Assembly (NCBI RefSeq): GCF_900104655.1
Contig: NZ_FNWD01000002.1
Span: 186,001-250,000, forward strand
Reading direction: 5' to 3'
DNA: 64,000 bases
DNA from: Millionella massiliensis
GTDB taxonomy: Bacteria; Bacteroidota; Bacteroidia; Bacteroidales; Rikenellaceae
Each line of letters opens with the position of its first letter. Position 1 is the first letter of the stretch. The position numbers were made by a program, and so were the translations under genes. Shown piece by piece: positions 45,261-54,356 of the stretch. The notes under the pieces are model-generated. The model was given only the letters and a program-made list of their open reading frames with translations. It was not told where the DNA came from and did not search any database.

Positions 45261-45638
45261 ATGAATATACTCGGAAATGTTATTTGGATTATTTTCGGCG
45301 GTTTCGTGATCGCTGTTGAATACTTCTTGTCCGGGATCCTTATGTGTCTGACCATCATTGGGGTCCCGTTCGGATTTCAGGTCTTCAAACTGGGGGCGCT
45401 GTCGCTCCTGCCGTTCGGCCATCGGTCGGTGATCGTGGAGGAGAACCGGGGCTGTTTTTCGTTCCTGATGAATCTTATCTGGCTCTTGATCGGCGGCATC
45501 TGGATTGCGTTGACCCACTTTGCACTGGGGCTGGTGTTCTGCATTACGATCATCGGAATCCCGTTCGGCTTGCAGCATTTCAAATTGATGATTGTGGCTA
45601 TCTCGCCGTTCGGTCGTGAGATTGTGTCGATTGATTAG
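45261..45638 (+). CDS. yccF: YccF domain membrane protein
   Basis: A 125-residue inner-membrane protein made of two YccF repeats. Each has a hydrophobic hairpin and the signature IIGVPFG (32-38) or IIGIPFG (97-103), followed by LLPFG and ISPFG. YccF function is unknown. I start at the ATG at 45261 (MNILGNVIWIIFGG), the usual N-terminus. It is a single gene ended by a strong hairpin. Confidence 0.92.
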   Translation: MNILGNVIWIIFGGFVIAVEYFLSGILMCLTIIGVPFGFQVFKLGALSLLPFGHRSVIVEENRGCFSFLMNLIWLLIGGIWIALTHFALGLVFCITIIGIPFGLQHFKLMIVAISPFGREIVSID

Positions 45639-45709
45639 CGGAGTGGGGTGTATAGATCGGGCGGTTGTGTAGGCCGCATTACTTTTTGTATATCGTGAAC
45701 CGCAAACGA

Positions 45710-45747
45710 AAATCAGCCCGGACAATATCGGTTGTCCGGGCTGATTT
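45710..45747. terminator. terminator after yccF
   Basis: A perfect 16-bp stem (45710-45725 with 45732-45747) with a 6-nt loop between the convergent yccF and metallophosphoesterase genes. The stem ends in AAA/TTT, giving weak T-tails both ways. Confidence 0.85.
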
Positions 45748-45916
45748 CATATGATGCTGTTGGCGTGGTTTTGCTTTAGTTTTCGTTTAGGATAGTGCGT
45801 TTTAGTGATTGTTCAGGCTAACAGAGTTTGCTGCTAATGATGATTGTATTCGGGTTAATGGCCAAATAATCAGTGTATCTGATGTACTTACCTGAAGCGA
45901 TTGTATGTGGTTGCGA

Positions 45917-46900
45917 CTATTTCACGTAGTCTTTGGGGAACGAGGTGCGCTGTTCGATGGAACCGTCGGTCAACCGGATCCAGGTGTCGATCGTGCGCTG
46001 TCCTTCGGTCAGCTCGATGATGCGGGCGCCATTCGGGATGTGGATGTATTCGGTCGGTCCGCCGGTGAAGCGGCCGTAGGCCAGCAGAATGTTGTACCAG
46101 TTGACGGCGTAATCGTTGTCGTGGTCGTGGCCCACGAAGACGCCCATGATGTCGCCCTGTTCCTTCATGGCGGCGAACATGCCGGTGTTCAGTTCCGGGG
46201 AGCAGGCCTGCTCGCGACGGATGCCGTACAGGGTGGTGTTCTCGTTACGGGCAGCCTGGTTGTATTCGGGCAGCGGAATGTGGAAAAAGGCCAGCGAAGG
46301 CAGCGGCTGGTTGTTGTTCTGCGCAGTGTATTGGCTGCTGCTCTGTACGTACCAGTCGATCTGGTCGCGATGGATGTAGTCGTAACCGTTGACGCCGGCT
46401 TCTTTTAACTGGGAGTATTGGTTCGAGTCGATGAAGTAGAGGATCGCTTTGGGGGTGTCGTCCTGGCTGCCTTTGATTTCGAGCAGGTAGTTCCCCTCGC
46501 CGGTAATTCCTTCGACATCGGAGGCCATGCAGTAGGGAATCTGACGGGCGATCTGGAGCAACTCGGCGTTCGAAAGCCCCTGCTCGTGGTCGTGGTTGCC
46601 GAATACGAGAGCAAACGGGGTCTTGTACTGGGCGATGAATTCCAAGACCTTACGGAGATTCTGATCGGCCGGTGCGCTGTAAATGATATCGCCGGTGAGC
46701 ACCACCAGATCGGGCCGTTCGGCCTCGATGGTGTTTTTGATGCAGGTGTAGGCGATGTCCGACCGGGAATCTTCCCAGCGAAGGTGGAGGTCGGTGAACT
46801 GGACGATCTTGAACTTGCCGTCGGGACCGAATTTCAGGGTTTGGGCCATGGCCTGAAGCGACAGGCATAGCAACAGAAGTAGTGTGGCAAACTGTTTCAT
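45917..46900 (-). CDS. exported metallophosphoesterase (purple acid phosphatase-like)
   Basis: A 327-residue calcineurin-like phosphoesterase with a signal peptide (about 1-19, ending QAMAQ). The five metal-binding motifs are present in order: Asp37-x-His39 (TDLHLR), Gly-Asp71 (LTGDI), GNHD (101-104), FFHIPLPEY and GHDHDND. It should act in the periplasm on phosphomonoesters or diesters. It resembles the group annotated as acid phosphatase or icc-like protein in Bacteroidota. It is monocistronic. Confidence 0.92.
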   Translation of the reverse strand: MKQFATLLLLLCLSLQAMAQTLKFGPDGKFKIVQFTDLHLRWEDSRSDIAYTCIKNTIEAERPDLVVLTGDIIYSAPADQNLRKVLEFIAQYKTPFALVFGNHDHEQGLSNAELLQIARQIPYCMASDVEGITGEGNYLLEIKGSQDDTPKAILYFIDSNQYSQLKEAGVNGYDYIHRDQIDWYVQSSSQYTAQNNNQPLPSLAFFHIPLPEYNQAARNENTTLYGIRREQACSPELNTGMFAAMKEQGDIMGVFVGHDHDNDYAVNWYNILLAYGRFTGGPTEYIHIPNGARIIELTEGQRTIDTWIRLTDGSIEQRTSFPKDYVK

Positions 46901-47228
46901 GGTGTAGGTGGGTTTTATGCCCGTAAATATACGAAAATCCGACGATCGATGGCAGTGGCTGGCACGGAGAATGTTTCAAACAGTCGAGCACAGGCTTTAC
47001 TTCTAATAGTTCGCCTGTCTGATGGGGTTATTGGATTGGGGGCTTCATTGGGAACTTCGGGTATTTCCATGAGCGTACGCAGGAGGGTGATTATAGAGGG
47101 TTCTTCTTTGTTGTCTTGGGGAAGGATGGCGATGAGAAAGAGTACTTGATCTCCGATGCGATGCAGGGAGGCGGATGTACGTTTGAATCGTGCGTTCGTC
47201 GTCAAAATCGGGTCGTTCGTCGATTTTT
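46901..47228. other. intergenic region between divergent genes
   Basis: No supported gene. A 96-codon minus-strand frame (46915-47205) exists but has no domain or coding signal I can recognise; see rejected items. Confidence 0.4.
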
Positions 47229-47260
47229 TTTGTCGTACTCAAATGTAAATCGTAACTTTA
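47229..47260 (+). promoter_or_regulatory. promoter of the DUF4923 gene
   Basis: TTTG (47229-47232), a 20-bp spacer and TAACTTTA (47253-47260), one mismatch from TAnnTTTG. Confidence 0.55.
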
Positions 47261-47288
47261 AATACCATTTCAGAAAGGGATTACAACC

Positions 47289-47879
47289 ATGATGAAAAGA
47301 AAATTTATTCTGATGGCACTTTGTGCAAGTCTCAGTGTCTCTTATGCTTCGGCGCAGGATTTGAAGTCTTTGTTGACGGGCGTTGCTCAGACTTTGGTGG
47401 GTGACCAGACCACTACGGCCGAGTCGATTGTCGGTACGTGGACCTTCGTCGGGCCCGACTGCCAGTTCGAAAGCGATAACCTGCTGGCTCAGGCCGGTGG
47501 GGTGGCTGCCGCCCAGCAAATCGAAGAAAAACTGGATCCGGTCTACGAAAAGTTGGGACTGGAGGGTGCCCAGTATGTGTTCAATACGGATAGCACTTTT
47601 TCGTTCACCATGGGCAGCAAAAGTTCGACCGGGACCTATTCGTTCAATTCGGAGACAAAAAGGCTGACCATGAAGACGAAATTGGGTGTTTCGATGACGG
47701 CAAACGTGACGGTGACCGGTTCGACCATGAGCCTGACGTTCAATGCCGATAAATTGATCGATGTGCTGAAGACACTGACGAGTCTGACCGCACAGGCCGG
47801 TAGTTCGACCTCGCTGGTCAACTCATTGGTAAGTAATTACGATGGTTTGTTATTGGGTTTTGAATTGCAAAAACAGTAA
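47289..47879 (+). CDS. DUF4923 exported protein
   Basis: A 196-residue protein with a signal peptide (about 1-22, ending YASAQD) and a lipocalin-like beta domain: SIVGTWTFVGPDCQFESDNLLAQ, then FNTDSTFSFTMGSKSSTGTYSF, then MSLTFNADKLIDVLKTL. This matches the DUF4923 family of Bacteroidota, function unknown. The start codon could also be one codon later (MKRK). A textbook terminator follows. Confidence 0.82.
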   Translation: MMKRKFILMALCASLSVSYASAQDLKSLLTGVAQTLVGDQTTTAESIVGTWTFVGPDCQFESDNLLAQAGGVAAAQQIEEKLDPVYEKLGLEGAQYVFNTDSTFSFTMGSKSSTGTYSFNSETKRLTMKTKLGVSMTANVTVTGSTMSLTFNADKLIDVLKTLTSLTAQAGSSTSLVNSLVSNYDGLLLGFELQKQ

Positions 47880-47897
47880 TTGCTTTTTCTTGCGGTG

Positions 47898-47938
47898 GCT
47901 GCTCCGGAGCTTGGGTTTCTCCGGAGCAGCTTTTTTTT
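47898..47938 (+). terminator. terminator of the DUF4923 gene
   Basis: A perfect 12-bp stem (47898-47909 with 47919-47930), 9-nt loop and eight T residues (47931-47938). Confidence 0.95.
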
Positions 47939-48384
47939 GTGCCTGAATCCCATGTGTTGAGGCTTGCGGGCCGATGGGGGGCATTGGGGACGAACGCCGG
48001 GGCTGGTGATTACGGAGCATTTGTTTCCGGAATATATAATGACAGGATTGGGGCTGTTTGTTAGTTTTATATAATACGCTGTTGCCGTTAGTCGTGGGTG
48101 CGCTGGTGGGAATTGTATTGCTGGTACAGTAATGTTTTGTTGCTGGTGGCTCTCCCGTCACAAACAGGGACCGCTCGAGGCTTTGTGGCATCGGTTGACC
48201 TGGCTGGGGAGTCGGTAACTCTTTCGTACTATGCGCGAGGGACGATGGTTTTGGATTCGATCATCGTTCCTCGTTCGGTTGATTCATGCGGAATATATGT
48301 GCTGGGCGTATTCGTATGTGGAGGTTGGACGGAGTGTCGTGACGGCTGGAAAAGGAGAAAAGAGAGGTGATGAGTGAATAAAAC
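47939..48384. other. 446-bp gene-poor region
   Basis: No gene can be supported. A 90-codon plus frame (48098-48370) lacks any recognisable domain. A short frame ending near 48132 encodes a hydrophobic stretch (LPLVVGALVGIVLLVQ) without an ATG and could be a relic of a membrane protein. Confidence 0.4.
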
Positions 48385-48417
48385 AAAAGGTATCTCTCCA
48401 ATAGAGAGATACCTTTT
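48385..48417 (-). terminator. htpG terminator
   Basis: A perfect 14-bp stem (48385-48398 with 48404-48417) with a 5-nt loop. On the minus strand the stem ends in TTTT and is followed by GTTTTATT. Confidence 0.9.
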
Positions 48418-48445
48418 GCTATGTGTGAGGAATCGGTCGAAAGGA

Positions 48446-50521
48446 TTAGTTGGCTTTTTCGGCTGATTTGCCGACCACTTCGACGCTTCGTTTGATAAAG
48501 CGCGTCAGGGCTTCGCCTTTCAGCATGCCGTTGGCCAGCAACGCCAGATCGACCAACTGGCCGACAATGACGTTTTCGCTGCCGGCTTTGCGGAGCAACT
48601 CGTTACGTTGACCTTCGATGTCGCCGATCTTTGTCTCGATGGCGGCACGTTTGTCTTTCTCTTCCTGCGAAATCTCCTCTTCTTTCTTGTCTTTCAGCAG
48701 TTCGCTAAGGGCCGTTTTTTCGTTTTCGGCAGCTTCCAACTCTTTGTCCAGCGGAGCCAGTGCTTCGCCCGTGGCGTTCTGGGTCTGACCGAGCACTTCG
48801 ATCACCAGCGGGTGGTTGCCGTTCACGACGACGTTATAGCTGTCGGGCATCTCGCCGTAGAAGCTGTACATGCCGCCGCCCACTTTCGACATGTCTTTCA
48901 TGCGTCGCATGAACTCACCCTGCGTGATGATGATCGGGGATGAGGCGGGATCCATCGCTTCGAACTGCACGTGGTAGCGGCTCTTCGGATCGGTCGGCAG
49001 CTGCGATTCGAAGACGGGCGTCAGCAGTTTCTGCTGGGCGGAGGTCAGGGCCATGGCCAACTGTTCCTCTTTTTCGATCAGCTTTTCGACCGTATCGGAG
49101 TCCACACGGGTGAACCGCCAGTCGCTGTGCTTGTTTTCGAGGAATGAGATGAAGTGGGCTTCCAGCGGGCTGTCCATCACCAGTACGTCGTAACCCTTGG
49201 CGCGTGCGCTCTCGATGAAGCTGTTTTGCGTGACGGGGTCGTTGCTGTAGAGGTGGATGAGTTTGCCGTTCTTGTCGGTCTGGTTGCCTTTGATCAGCTC
49301 GGTGTATTCGTCGAAGGTGAAGTATTTGCCTTCCGTGTTCTTCAGCAGGGTGAACTCGGCGGCACGATCGCCGAATTTCTCTTCGCTCACGATACCGTAC
49401 TGGATAAAGAGTTTCAGGTCGTCCCATTTGGTCTCATATTCCGAGCGGCTGTTCTTGAACAGGTCGGCCAGACGGTCGGCTACCTTCTTGGTGATGTATC
49501 CCGAGATCTTCTTGACGTTGCTGTCGCTCTGCAGATAGCTTCGCGAGACGTTCAGCGGAATGTCCGGCGAGTCGATCACCCCGTGCAGCAGGGTCAGAAA
49601 GTCGGGTACGATGCCCTCTACGGAGTCGGTCACGTAGACCTGGTTCGAGTAGAGCTGAATCTTGTTTTTCTGAATCTCGAAGTTGTTCTTGATCTTCGGG
49701 AAGTAGAGAATGCCGGTCAGCGTGAAGGGGTAGTCCACGTTCAGGTGGATGTGGAACAACGGGTCTTCGGCCATCGGGTAGAGCTTGTGGTAGAACTCCG
49801 TGTACTGCTCTTCGGTAATGTCGGTCGGTTTCTGCATCCACAGCGGATGGGTGTCGTTGACGATATTATCCTTGTCGGTATCGACGTATTTGCCGTCTTC
49901 CCATTTCTGCTCCTTGCCGAAAGCGATCGGTACGGGCAGGAACGAACAGTATTTCTTCAGCAGCGATTCGATGCGGCTCTTTTCTGCAAATTCGGCGCTG
50001 TCGTCCGACAGGTAGAGGATGATGTCGGTTCCTCGGTCGGATTTTTCGGCCGTTTCGAGGGTGAAGTCGGGCGTGCCGTCGCACGACCATTTGACGGCCT
50101 GTGCTCCGTCGCGGTACGAACGGGTGATGACTTCTACTTTCGAGGCTACCATGAAGGCTGAATAGAAGCCCAACCCGAAGTGGCCGATGATGCCGCTCTG
50201 ATTTTCGTACTTCTTCATGAACTCTTCGGCTCCGGAGAAGGCGATCTGGTTGATGTATTTGTTGACCTCTTCTTCGGTCATGCCGATCCCGCGGTCCGAA
50301 ACGGTCAGTTTTTTGGCTTTTTCGTCCAATTCGACGTGGATGGTCAGGTCGCCTAGTTCACCTTTGAATTCGCCCATCGAATTCAGTGCCTTGAGCTTGG
50401 TGGTGGCGTCGACGGCGTTCGAAATCAACTCACGCAGGAAAATCTCGTGGTCGGAATAGAGGAATTTCTTGATAATCGGAAAGATGTTCTCGGTAGTTAC
50501 TCCGATGGTTCCCTTTTGCAT
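48446..50521 (-). CDS. htpG: Hsp90-family chaperone HtpG
   Basis: An ATP-dependent cytosolic chaperone of 691 residues. The GHKL ATPase domain shows LRELISNAVDA, DRGIGMT and IGHFGLGFYSAFMVA; the middle and C-terminal domains follow in normal order. A Lys/Glu-rich insertion near the C-terminal domain (SELLKDKKEEEISQEEKD) is typical of Bacteroidota. I start at 50521 (MQKGTIGVTTENIF) as in relatives; an upstream in-frame ATG at 50545 would add eight residues. It stands alone behind an apparent sigma-54 promoter (50565-50580). Confidence 0.97.
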   Translation of the reverse strand: MQKGTIGVTTENIFPIIKKFLYSDHEIFLRELISNAVDATTKLKALNSMGEFKGELGDLTIHVELDEKAKKLTVSDRGIGMTEEEVNKYINQIAFSGAEEFMKKYENQSGIIGHFGLGFYSAFMVASKVEVITRSYRDGAQAVKWSCDGTPDFTLETAEKSDRGTDIILYLSDDSAEFAEKSRIESLLKKYCSFLPVPIAFGKEQKWEDGKYVDTDKDNIVNDTHPLWMQKPTDITEEQYTEFYHKLYPMAEDPLFHIHLNVDYPFTLTGILYFPKIKNNFEIQKNKIQLYSNQVYVTDSVEGIVPDFLTLLHGVIDSPDIPLNVSRSYLQSDSNVKKISGYITKKVADRLADLFKNSRSEYETKWDDLKLFIQYGIVSEEKFGDRAAEFTLLKNTEGKYFTFDEYTELIKGNQTDKNGKLIHLYSNDPVTQNSFIESARAKGYDVLVMDSPLEAHFISFLENKHSDWRFTRVDSDTVEKLIEKEEQLAMALTSAQQKLLTPVFESQLPTDPKSRYHVQFEAMDPASSPIIITQGEFMRRMKDMSKVGGGMYSFYGEMPDSYNVVVNGNHPLVIEVLGQTQNATGEALAPLDKELEAAENEKTALSELLKDKKEEEISQEEKDKRAAIETKIGDIEGQRNELLRKAGSENVIVGQLVDLALLANGMLKGEALTRFIKRSVEVVGKSAEKAN

Positions 50522-50564
50522 ATCGTTCGTTGTTTTTAGATTCATTTTTTACGTTCCGAAGATT

Positions 50565-50580
50565 TGCAACATCTGTGCCA
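50565..50580 (-). promoter_or_regulatory. sigma-54 (-24/-12) promoter of htpG
   Basis: Minus-strand TGGCACAGATGTTGCA matches the RpoN consensus TGGCAC-N5-TTGCA without mismatch and has the required GG-N10-GC spacing. Transcription would start near 50555, giving a leader of about 34 nt to the ATG at 50521. No TAnnTTTG box is seen in this intergenic region. Confidence 0.75.
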
Positions 50581-50610
50581 TCGGGCTGTGAGATGCCGGA
50601 ATGTGACAGT

Positions 50611-50631
50611 TTGACAGACAGTGTCTGCCAA
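50611..50631 (-). promoter_or_regulatory. dyad upstream of the htpG sigma-54 promoter (putative enhancer-binding site)
   Basis: TTGACAGACA-G-TGTCTGCCAA is a 21-bp dyad with one mismatch between arms. It is centred about 65 bp upstream of the predicted start, where an activator of sigma-54 could bind. Confidence 0.55.
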
Positions 50632-50784
50632 AACGGTAGCCTGGCGGAAGTTTGTCGAATGTCGGGTGCTCGGGCCGAAGAAAGGCTCGCATTAAAAAGA
50701 ATAAGGTAGTACCCTTTTGAGGATACTACCTGTGTTCGTATGGCGAAATTGCGGGGGCGGAGTGTGTCGACTCGGCCCTGATGA

Positions 50785-51801
50785 TTACAGTCGGACGGAG
50801 CTGACGATGTCGGTGTTGCCGCTGGCGATGCTGTCGATCAGGGGGCGAATCTCCTGCCAGACCGGGTCGGGCAGTTGTGCTCCCATGACTTCGATGCTTT
50901 TGCTGGAGACCACGGCGCCCATCTCGCCGCACTGGCGGAGCGACAGGCCGCGTGCGAAACCGTGCAGAAAACCGGCGGCGTAGAGGTCTCCGGCGCCGGT
51001 CTTGTCAACGGGTCGGGCGTCGATCGTGCCGATACGGTAGCGTTCCGTGTCGTGGGCGATGAGCGAACCTTGCGGGCCGACCTTGACGACCACGATACTG
51101 CAACGCGGTGCGAGCATCTCGAGCGCCTGCGACGGGTCGGTGGTGCCGGTCAGGGCGGTCGCTTCGTCTTCGTTGGCGAAGAGGATGTCGACGTAGCGGT
51201 CGATCAGCCGGTCGGCGTAGGTCTTGTATTCGCGGATCACGGTAAAGCTGGCGGCATCCAGCGCCACGAATACGCCGGCCTCGCGGGCGGCCTGCATGGC
51301 GGGCTCGATCACATCGGGACAGTTGAGCAGATAGCCTTCGATGAAGAGCACTTTGTTGCCCCGGAGGTTTTCGGGGGTGAGCTCGCGGGTGTCGATCTCC
51401 AGTGCGGCGCCGAGGTAGGTGAGCATGGTGCGTTCGCCGTCGGGGAGCACCATCGAGATGCACTTGCCGGACGGGGTGGCTTCCGAAACGCCCAACAGCG
51501 GCTTGATGTGTTTCTGCTGTTGGCAGCGGCGGAAGGCTTCGCCGGTGGCGTCGGCGCCGATGTGGCCTACGTAGGCGGCCGGTGTGCCGAGTGTGGCTAC
51601 GCCGCCCACCATGTTGGCGGCCGAACCGCCTGCCGCAATGCTCTGCGGCAGGTGGCCGATCCGGCTCATCATCTGTTGGTGTTTTCGGCTGTCGATCAGG
51701 TACATGCCGCCGCGTTCGACGCCCAGTTCGCGGAGTATGCTCTCGTCGGGAAGCTGTACCAGTATGTCGGTCAGTGCGTTGCCCAGTCCAATAATTGCCA
51801 T
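50785..51801 (-). CDS. PfkB-family sugar/nucleoside kinase (adenosine kinase-like)
   Basis: A 338-residue ribokinase-fold kinase: N-terminal GLGNALTDILVQLPD, the GGSAANMVGGVATLG glycine segment, and the C-terminal base motif KTGAGDLYAAGFLHG with its Asp. This pattern is nearest the adenosine-kinase/YdjH-type group common in Bacteroidota. The start at 51801 (MAIIGLGN) lies 33 bp downstream of a TACCTTTG box. It is monocistronic, so the substrate is not fixed by context. Confidence 0.88.
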   Translation of the reverse strand: MAIIGLGNALTDILVQLPDESILRELGVERGGMYLIDSRKHQQMMSRIGHLPQSIAAGGSAANMVGGVATLGTPAAYVGHIGADATGEAFRRCQQQKHIKPLLGVSEATPSGKCISMVLPDGERTMLTYLGAALEIDTRELTPENLRGNKVLFIEGYLLNCPDVIEPAMQAAREAGVFVALDAASFTVIREYKTYADRLIDRYVDILFANEDEATALTGTTDPSQALEMLAPRCSIVVVKVGPQGSLIAHDTERYRIGTIDARPVDKTGAGDLYAAGFLHGFARGLSLRQCGEMGAVVSSKSIEVMGAQLPDPVWQEIRPLIDSIASGNTDIVSSVRL

Positions 51802-51834
51802 GTCAGTGTAGTGGTTCGTTTTGTAAATCGGCTG

Positions 51835-51842
51835 CAAAGGTA
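51835..51842 (-). promoter_or_regulatory. -7 box of the PfkB-family kinase gene
   Basis: Minus-strand TACCTTTG matches TAnnTTTG. The nearest TTTG is 24 bp upstream, longer than the usual 19-21 bp. Confidence 0.5.
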
Positions 51843-51857
51843 CGATTTATCTGATGT

Positions 51858-54341
51858 TTATTTATCCAAAACCAGCGTCGCCAGACCGGCTCCGTTGCCG
51901 CGAAGGGTGATTTTTACGCGGCAGATGTTGTTGCCGGTGGCATGGGAGGGGACGGTGAAGCGGAACGTATTCCCGTCATCGGCACGGATCGGCCCGACGG
52001 CCTGCCCGTCGAGTTCGAGGGTCAGTTGGCCGGCCGTGAGCGTCGTCTCGGGCGAGAGGGGTTGCAGCTGGATGCCGCGGAGGCGTTTCAGATAGGTGGC
52101 GGGCAGGTTCCAGACGAAGGTGCGTTCGTCCGTTCCGCTCACCTCATCGGCCGCCCAGGTGCCGATCGTATGTTCGTCGGTGGTCTGTGCGGTGATCTGT
52201 TGGGTCTCGTCGATCAGTTGGCAGGCCGCTGCCACGGGGTCGTCGTAGGGCTCGACGGCTGAAAGTCCGCGCTGGTTCTCTACCCAGTCGCGTTCCCAGG
52301 CGGCGAAGTCGAACGGCTCGCCACTGCGACGGCTGGCAAAGTAGTGCTGCCAGCGGGGCAGGTAGTAGTCGCGGATCAGACCGGACCAGATGCGGGCGGA
52401 GTAGTCGTCGACGGGCGGGCCCCAGATGGTGACGATGCGGCGGGCGTTCTTTTCGTAGTAGTGACGGAGCGAATCGGTGGTGCCGTATGCCTTGGCGAAG
52501 TCGAGCCACCGTTCGAGCCGCAGGGTCGGATGGGATTCGAGCAGGCGGTCCATGCCGAGCATGATGTGGGTGAACTGTTTTTCGAGCCGCTCGGCCTCTT
52601 CCGTGTTGTGGAGCATGTAGGCGCGGTCAATGGCCTGGATCAATAGCTCGGCTTTGCCGCCGAGGTAGATGGCTGCGTATTCGATCAGGTCGGTGCGGTA
52701 CAAGGGGCTCTCCTGCAGTTCGTCGGCTGCGGCAAACTGTTCGATGGCGCGGAAGAAGGCCGGCGAGGCGTTGATGCTTCCCTTGCTGACGCTGCCGGGG
52801 CGGAACTGCCAGTTGTAGCGCGGGTGGTCGGTGAAGGTGCCGTAGACGGAGGCCAGCAGGTTGTTCCAGGCCGAATCCACGAGGGCGGGGCAGCTACCGT
52901 ATCGGTTGGCGGAGTAGTCGTGGAGCCACTGGCGGATGTCGATGCTGTCGCTGCGCCAGGAGGCGTCGGCGACGAGTTCGTAGATTACTTCGTTGTTCTC
53001 GATGCCTTCGGGGGCCATGCCGATGGCCGTGAGGCGGCCGCGGTTGGGCGATTGCAGGGCTGCCAGGTGGCCGTTGGCGTAGAAGTCGAGCACGCCGGTC
53101 AGGCCGGTTTTGCCGCCCATGTTCGGAATGACGCTATAAACCCACGGCTTGTCTATGAAACCTTTGTAGAACTCCCAGTTGGGGGTACTGTGCCAGAAGT
53201 GCATGTTGTAGTCGACGGCCAGGTCGAGCAGCAGCATCTTGTCGTTGGGCACCTTCGACAGCAGAGCGGCGAGGGTCTCGTAGTCCCAGATGTCGCGCTG
53301 GTAGCCGAACATCCATCCCTGCATGACCCATACGGCATTGGGATTGCCGGCCTTGATGGCCTGATATACCTTGTCGCCGTAGGAGGCGAGCAGGGTGTAG
53401 CGCTCCGGGGTACCTTTGGGCGGGAAGGGGATCTCCATCTCGTTGAAACTGTCGGCAATGTAGTATTCGCAGGGGCCGAACTCGGCTTCCCACTCCTCGA
53501 TGAACATCTGTCCGATGCGGCTGAAGAGCTCCTGCTCGGGGTCGAGCATCCAGTTGCGGAAGGCGCCGCCCCAGTGGGTTTCGGTCAGTTTGGCGTCGGG
53601 GTAGTGCTGCTGGATGGCCTCGGGGACGAATCCGGCGAAGGCGGGGCAGATTGGTTTCATGCCGAGGGCACGCATCCGGTCGAGGATCTTGTGCTGCAGT
53701 TCGACCTGCGTGGTGTGCCACGATTCGGGCAGCGGGGTGTCGAGGCCGCTGATGTTGCCCATGCGCATCCAGGGCAGGTGGGCGGGGCCTACGAAATAGG
53801 CGTTGATTTCGTCATCGGTCAGGCCGAGCTTTTTCCACACACGGGCCGAGATGGCTTCGTTGGCCACCAGTGCCAGCGGCATGTCGATCCCGTGCAGGGC
53901 CATCCAGTCGATCTCCTGTTCCCAGCGCTCCCAGTCCCAGTAGGGCATGGTGTAACCGTAGGTGACGACATTGAAATAGTAGTGGTGTTCGACGGGCGAT
54001 ACGACGCGTCGCGCGGGCTGGTCGGCCAACTGTTCGGGCAGCTCGTTTCGCTGGCCGCTCCAGCTGCGTATGCCGGCGCCCTGCGATTTGACTAGGTCGT
54101 AGTAGCCGCGGCACAGTGCCACGCCGCTGCTGCCTTTGATCTCGGCCCGGCCGTTGCGGATGGTGATTTCGTACTGGTCCTTGCCGTCGCATTTCTCGAT
54201 AAGCTCCAGTTTGACGTCGGTCTTACCGTCGTTGAAGCGTTCGATAACGGCTGAAGCTTCCCGAATGGCCGGATCCTGGCAGCCGTGCACGGTGACCGCA
54301 GTGGCAAGCGCCAGGGTTAGTTTTAGTAGAGGATGTTTCAT
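51858..54341 (-). CDS. GH89 alpha-N-acetylglucosaminidase lipoprotein (second copy)
   Basis: An 827-residue GH89 enzyme with a lipoprotein-type signal (TVHGC, Cys21). It has the barrel motifs YGYTMPYWDWERWEQEIDWMALHG and IADSFNEMEIPFPP, where the Glu of NEM is the expected catalytic acid, and VIPNMGGKTGLTG for the second acidic region. It ends in an extra beta-rich domain of about 120 residues absent from the copy at 38092. It is outside the LacI-controlled locus, preceded by an M15 peptidase gene with a 15-bp gap. Likely targets are host mucin or heparan alpha-GlcNAc ends. Confidence 0.93.
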   Translation of the reverse strand: MKHPLLKLTLALATAVTVHGCQDPAIREASAVIERFNDGKTDVKLELIEKCDGKDQYEITIRNGRAEIKGSSGVALCRGYYDLVKSQGAGIRSWSGQRNELPEQLADQPARRVVSPVEHHYYFNVVTYGYTMPYWDWERWEQEIDWMALHGIDMPLALVANEAISARVWKKLGLTDDEINAYFVGPAHLPWMRMGNISGLDTPLPESWHTTQVELQHKILDRMRALGMKPICPAFAGFVPEAIQQHYPDAKLTETHWGGAFRNWMLDPEQELFSRIGQMFIEEWEAEFGPCEYYIADSFNEMEIPFPPKGTPERYTLLASYGDKVYQAIKAGNPNAVWVMQGWMFGYQRDIWDYETLAALLSKVPNDKMLLLDLAVDYNMHFWHSTPNWEFYKGFIDKPWVYSVIPNMGGKTGLTGVLDFYANGHLAALQSPNRGRLTAIGMAPEGIENNEVIYELVADASWRSDSIDIRQWLHDYSANRYGSCPALVDSAWNNLLASVYGTFTDHPRYNWQFRPGSVSKGSINASPAFFRAIEQFAAADELQESPLYRTDLIEYAAIYLGGKAELLIQAIDRAYMLHNTEEAERLEKQFTHIMLGMDRLLESHPTLRLERWLDFAKAYGTTDSLRHYYEKNARRIVTIWGPPVDDYSARIWSGLIRDYYLPRWQHYFASRRSGEPFDFAAWERDWVENQRGLSAVEPYDDPVAAACQLIDETQQITAQTTDEHTIGTWAADEVSGTDERTFVWNLPATYLKRLRGIQLQPLSPETTLTAGQLTLELDGQAVGPIRADDGNTFRFTVPSHATGNNICRVKITLRGNGAGLATLVLDK

Positions 54342-54356
54342 ATTGTATCTGTTGAA

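Noticed and set aside
46915..47205. 96-codon minus-strand frame between the phosphoesterase and DUF4923 genes
   Set aside because: No recognisable domain, no clear ribosome site, and it runs through the upstream region of two divergent genes. A degraded gene cannot be excluded.
48098..48370. 90-codon plus-strand frame before the htpG terminator
   Set aside because: Low-complexity Trp/Cys-rich translation without a domain or promoter.
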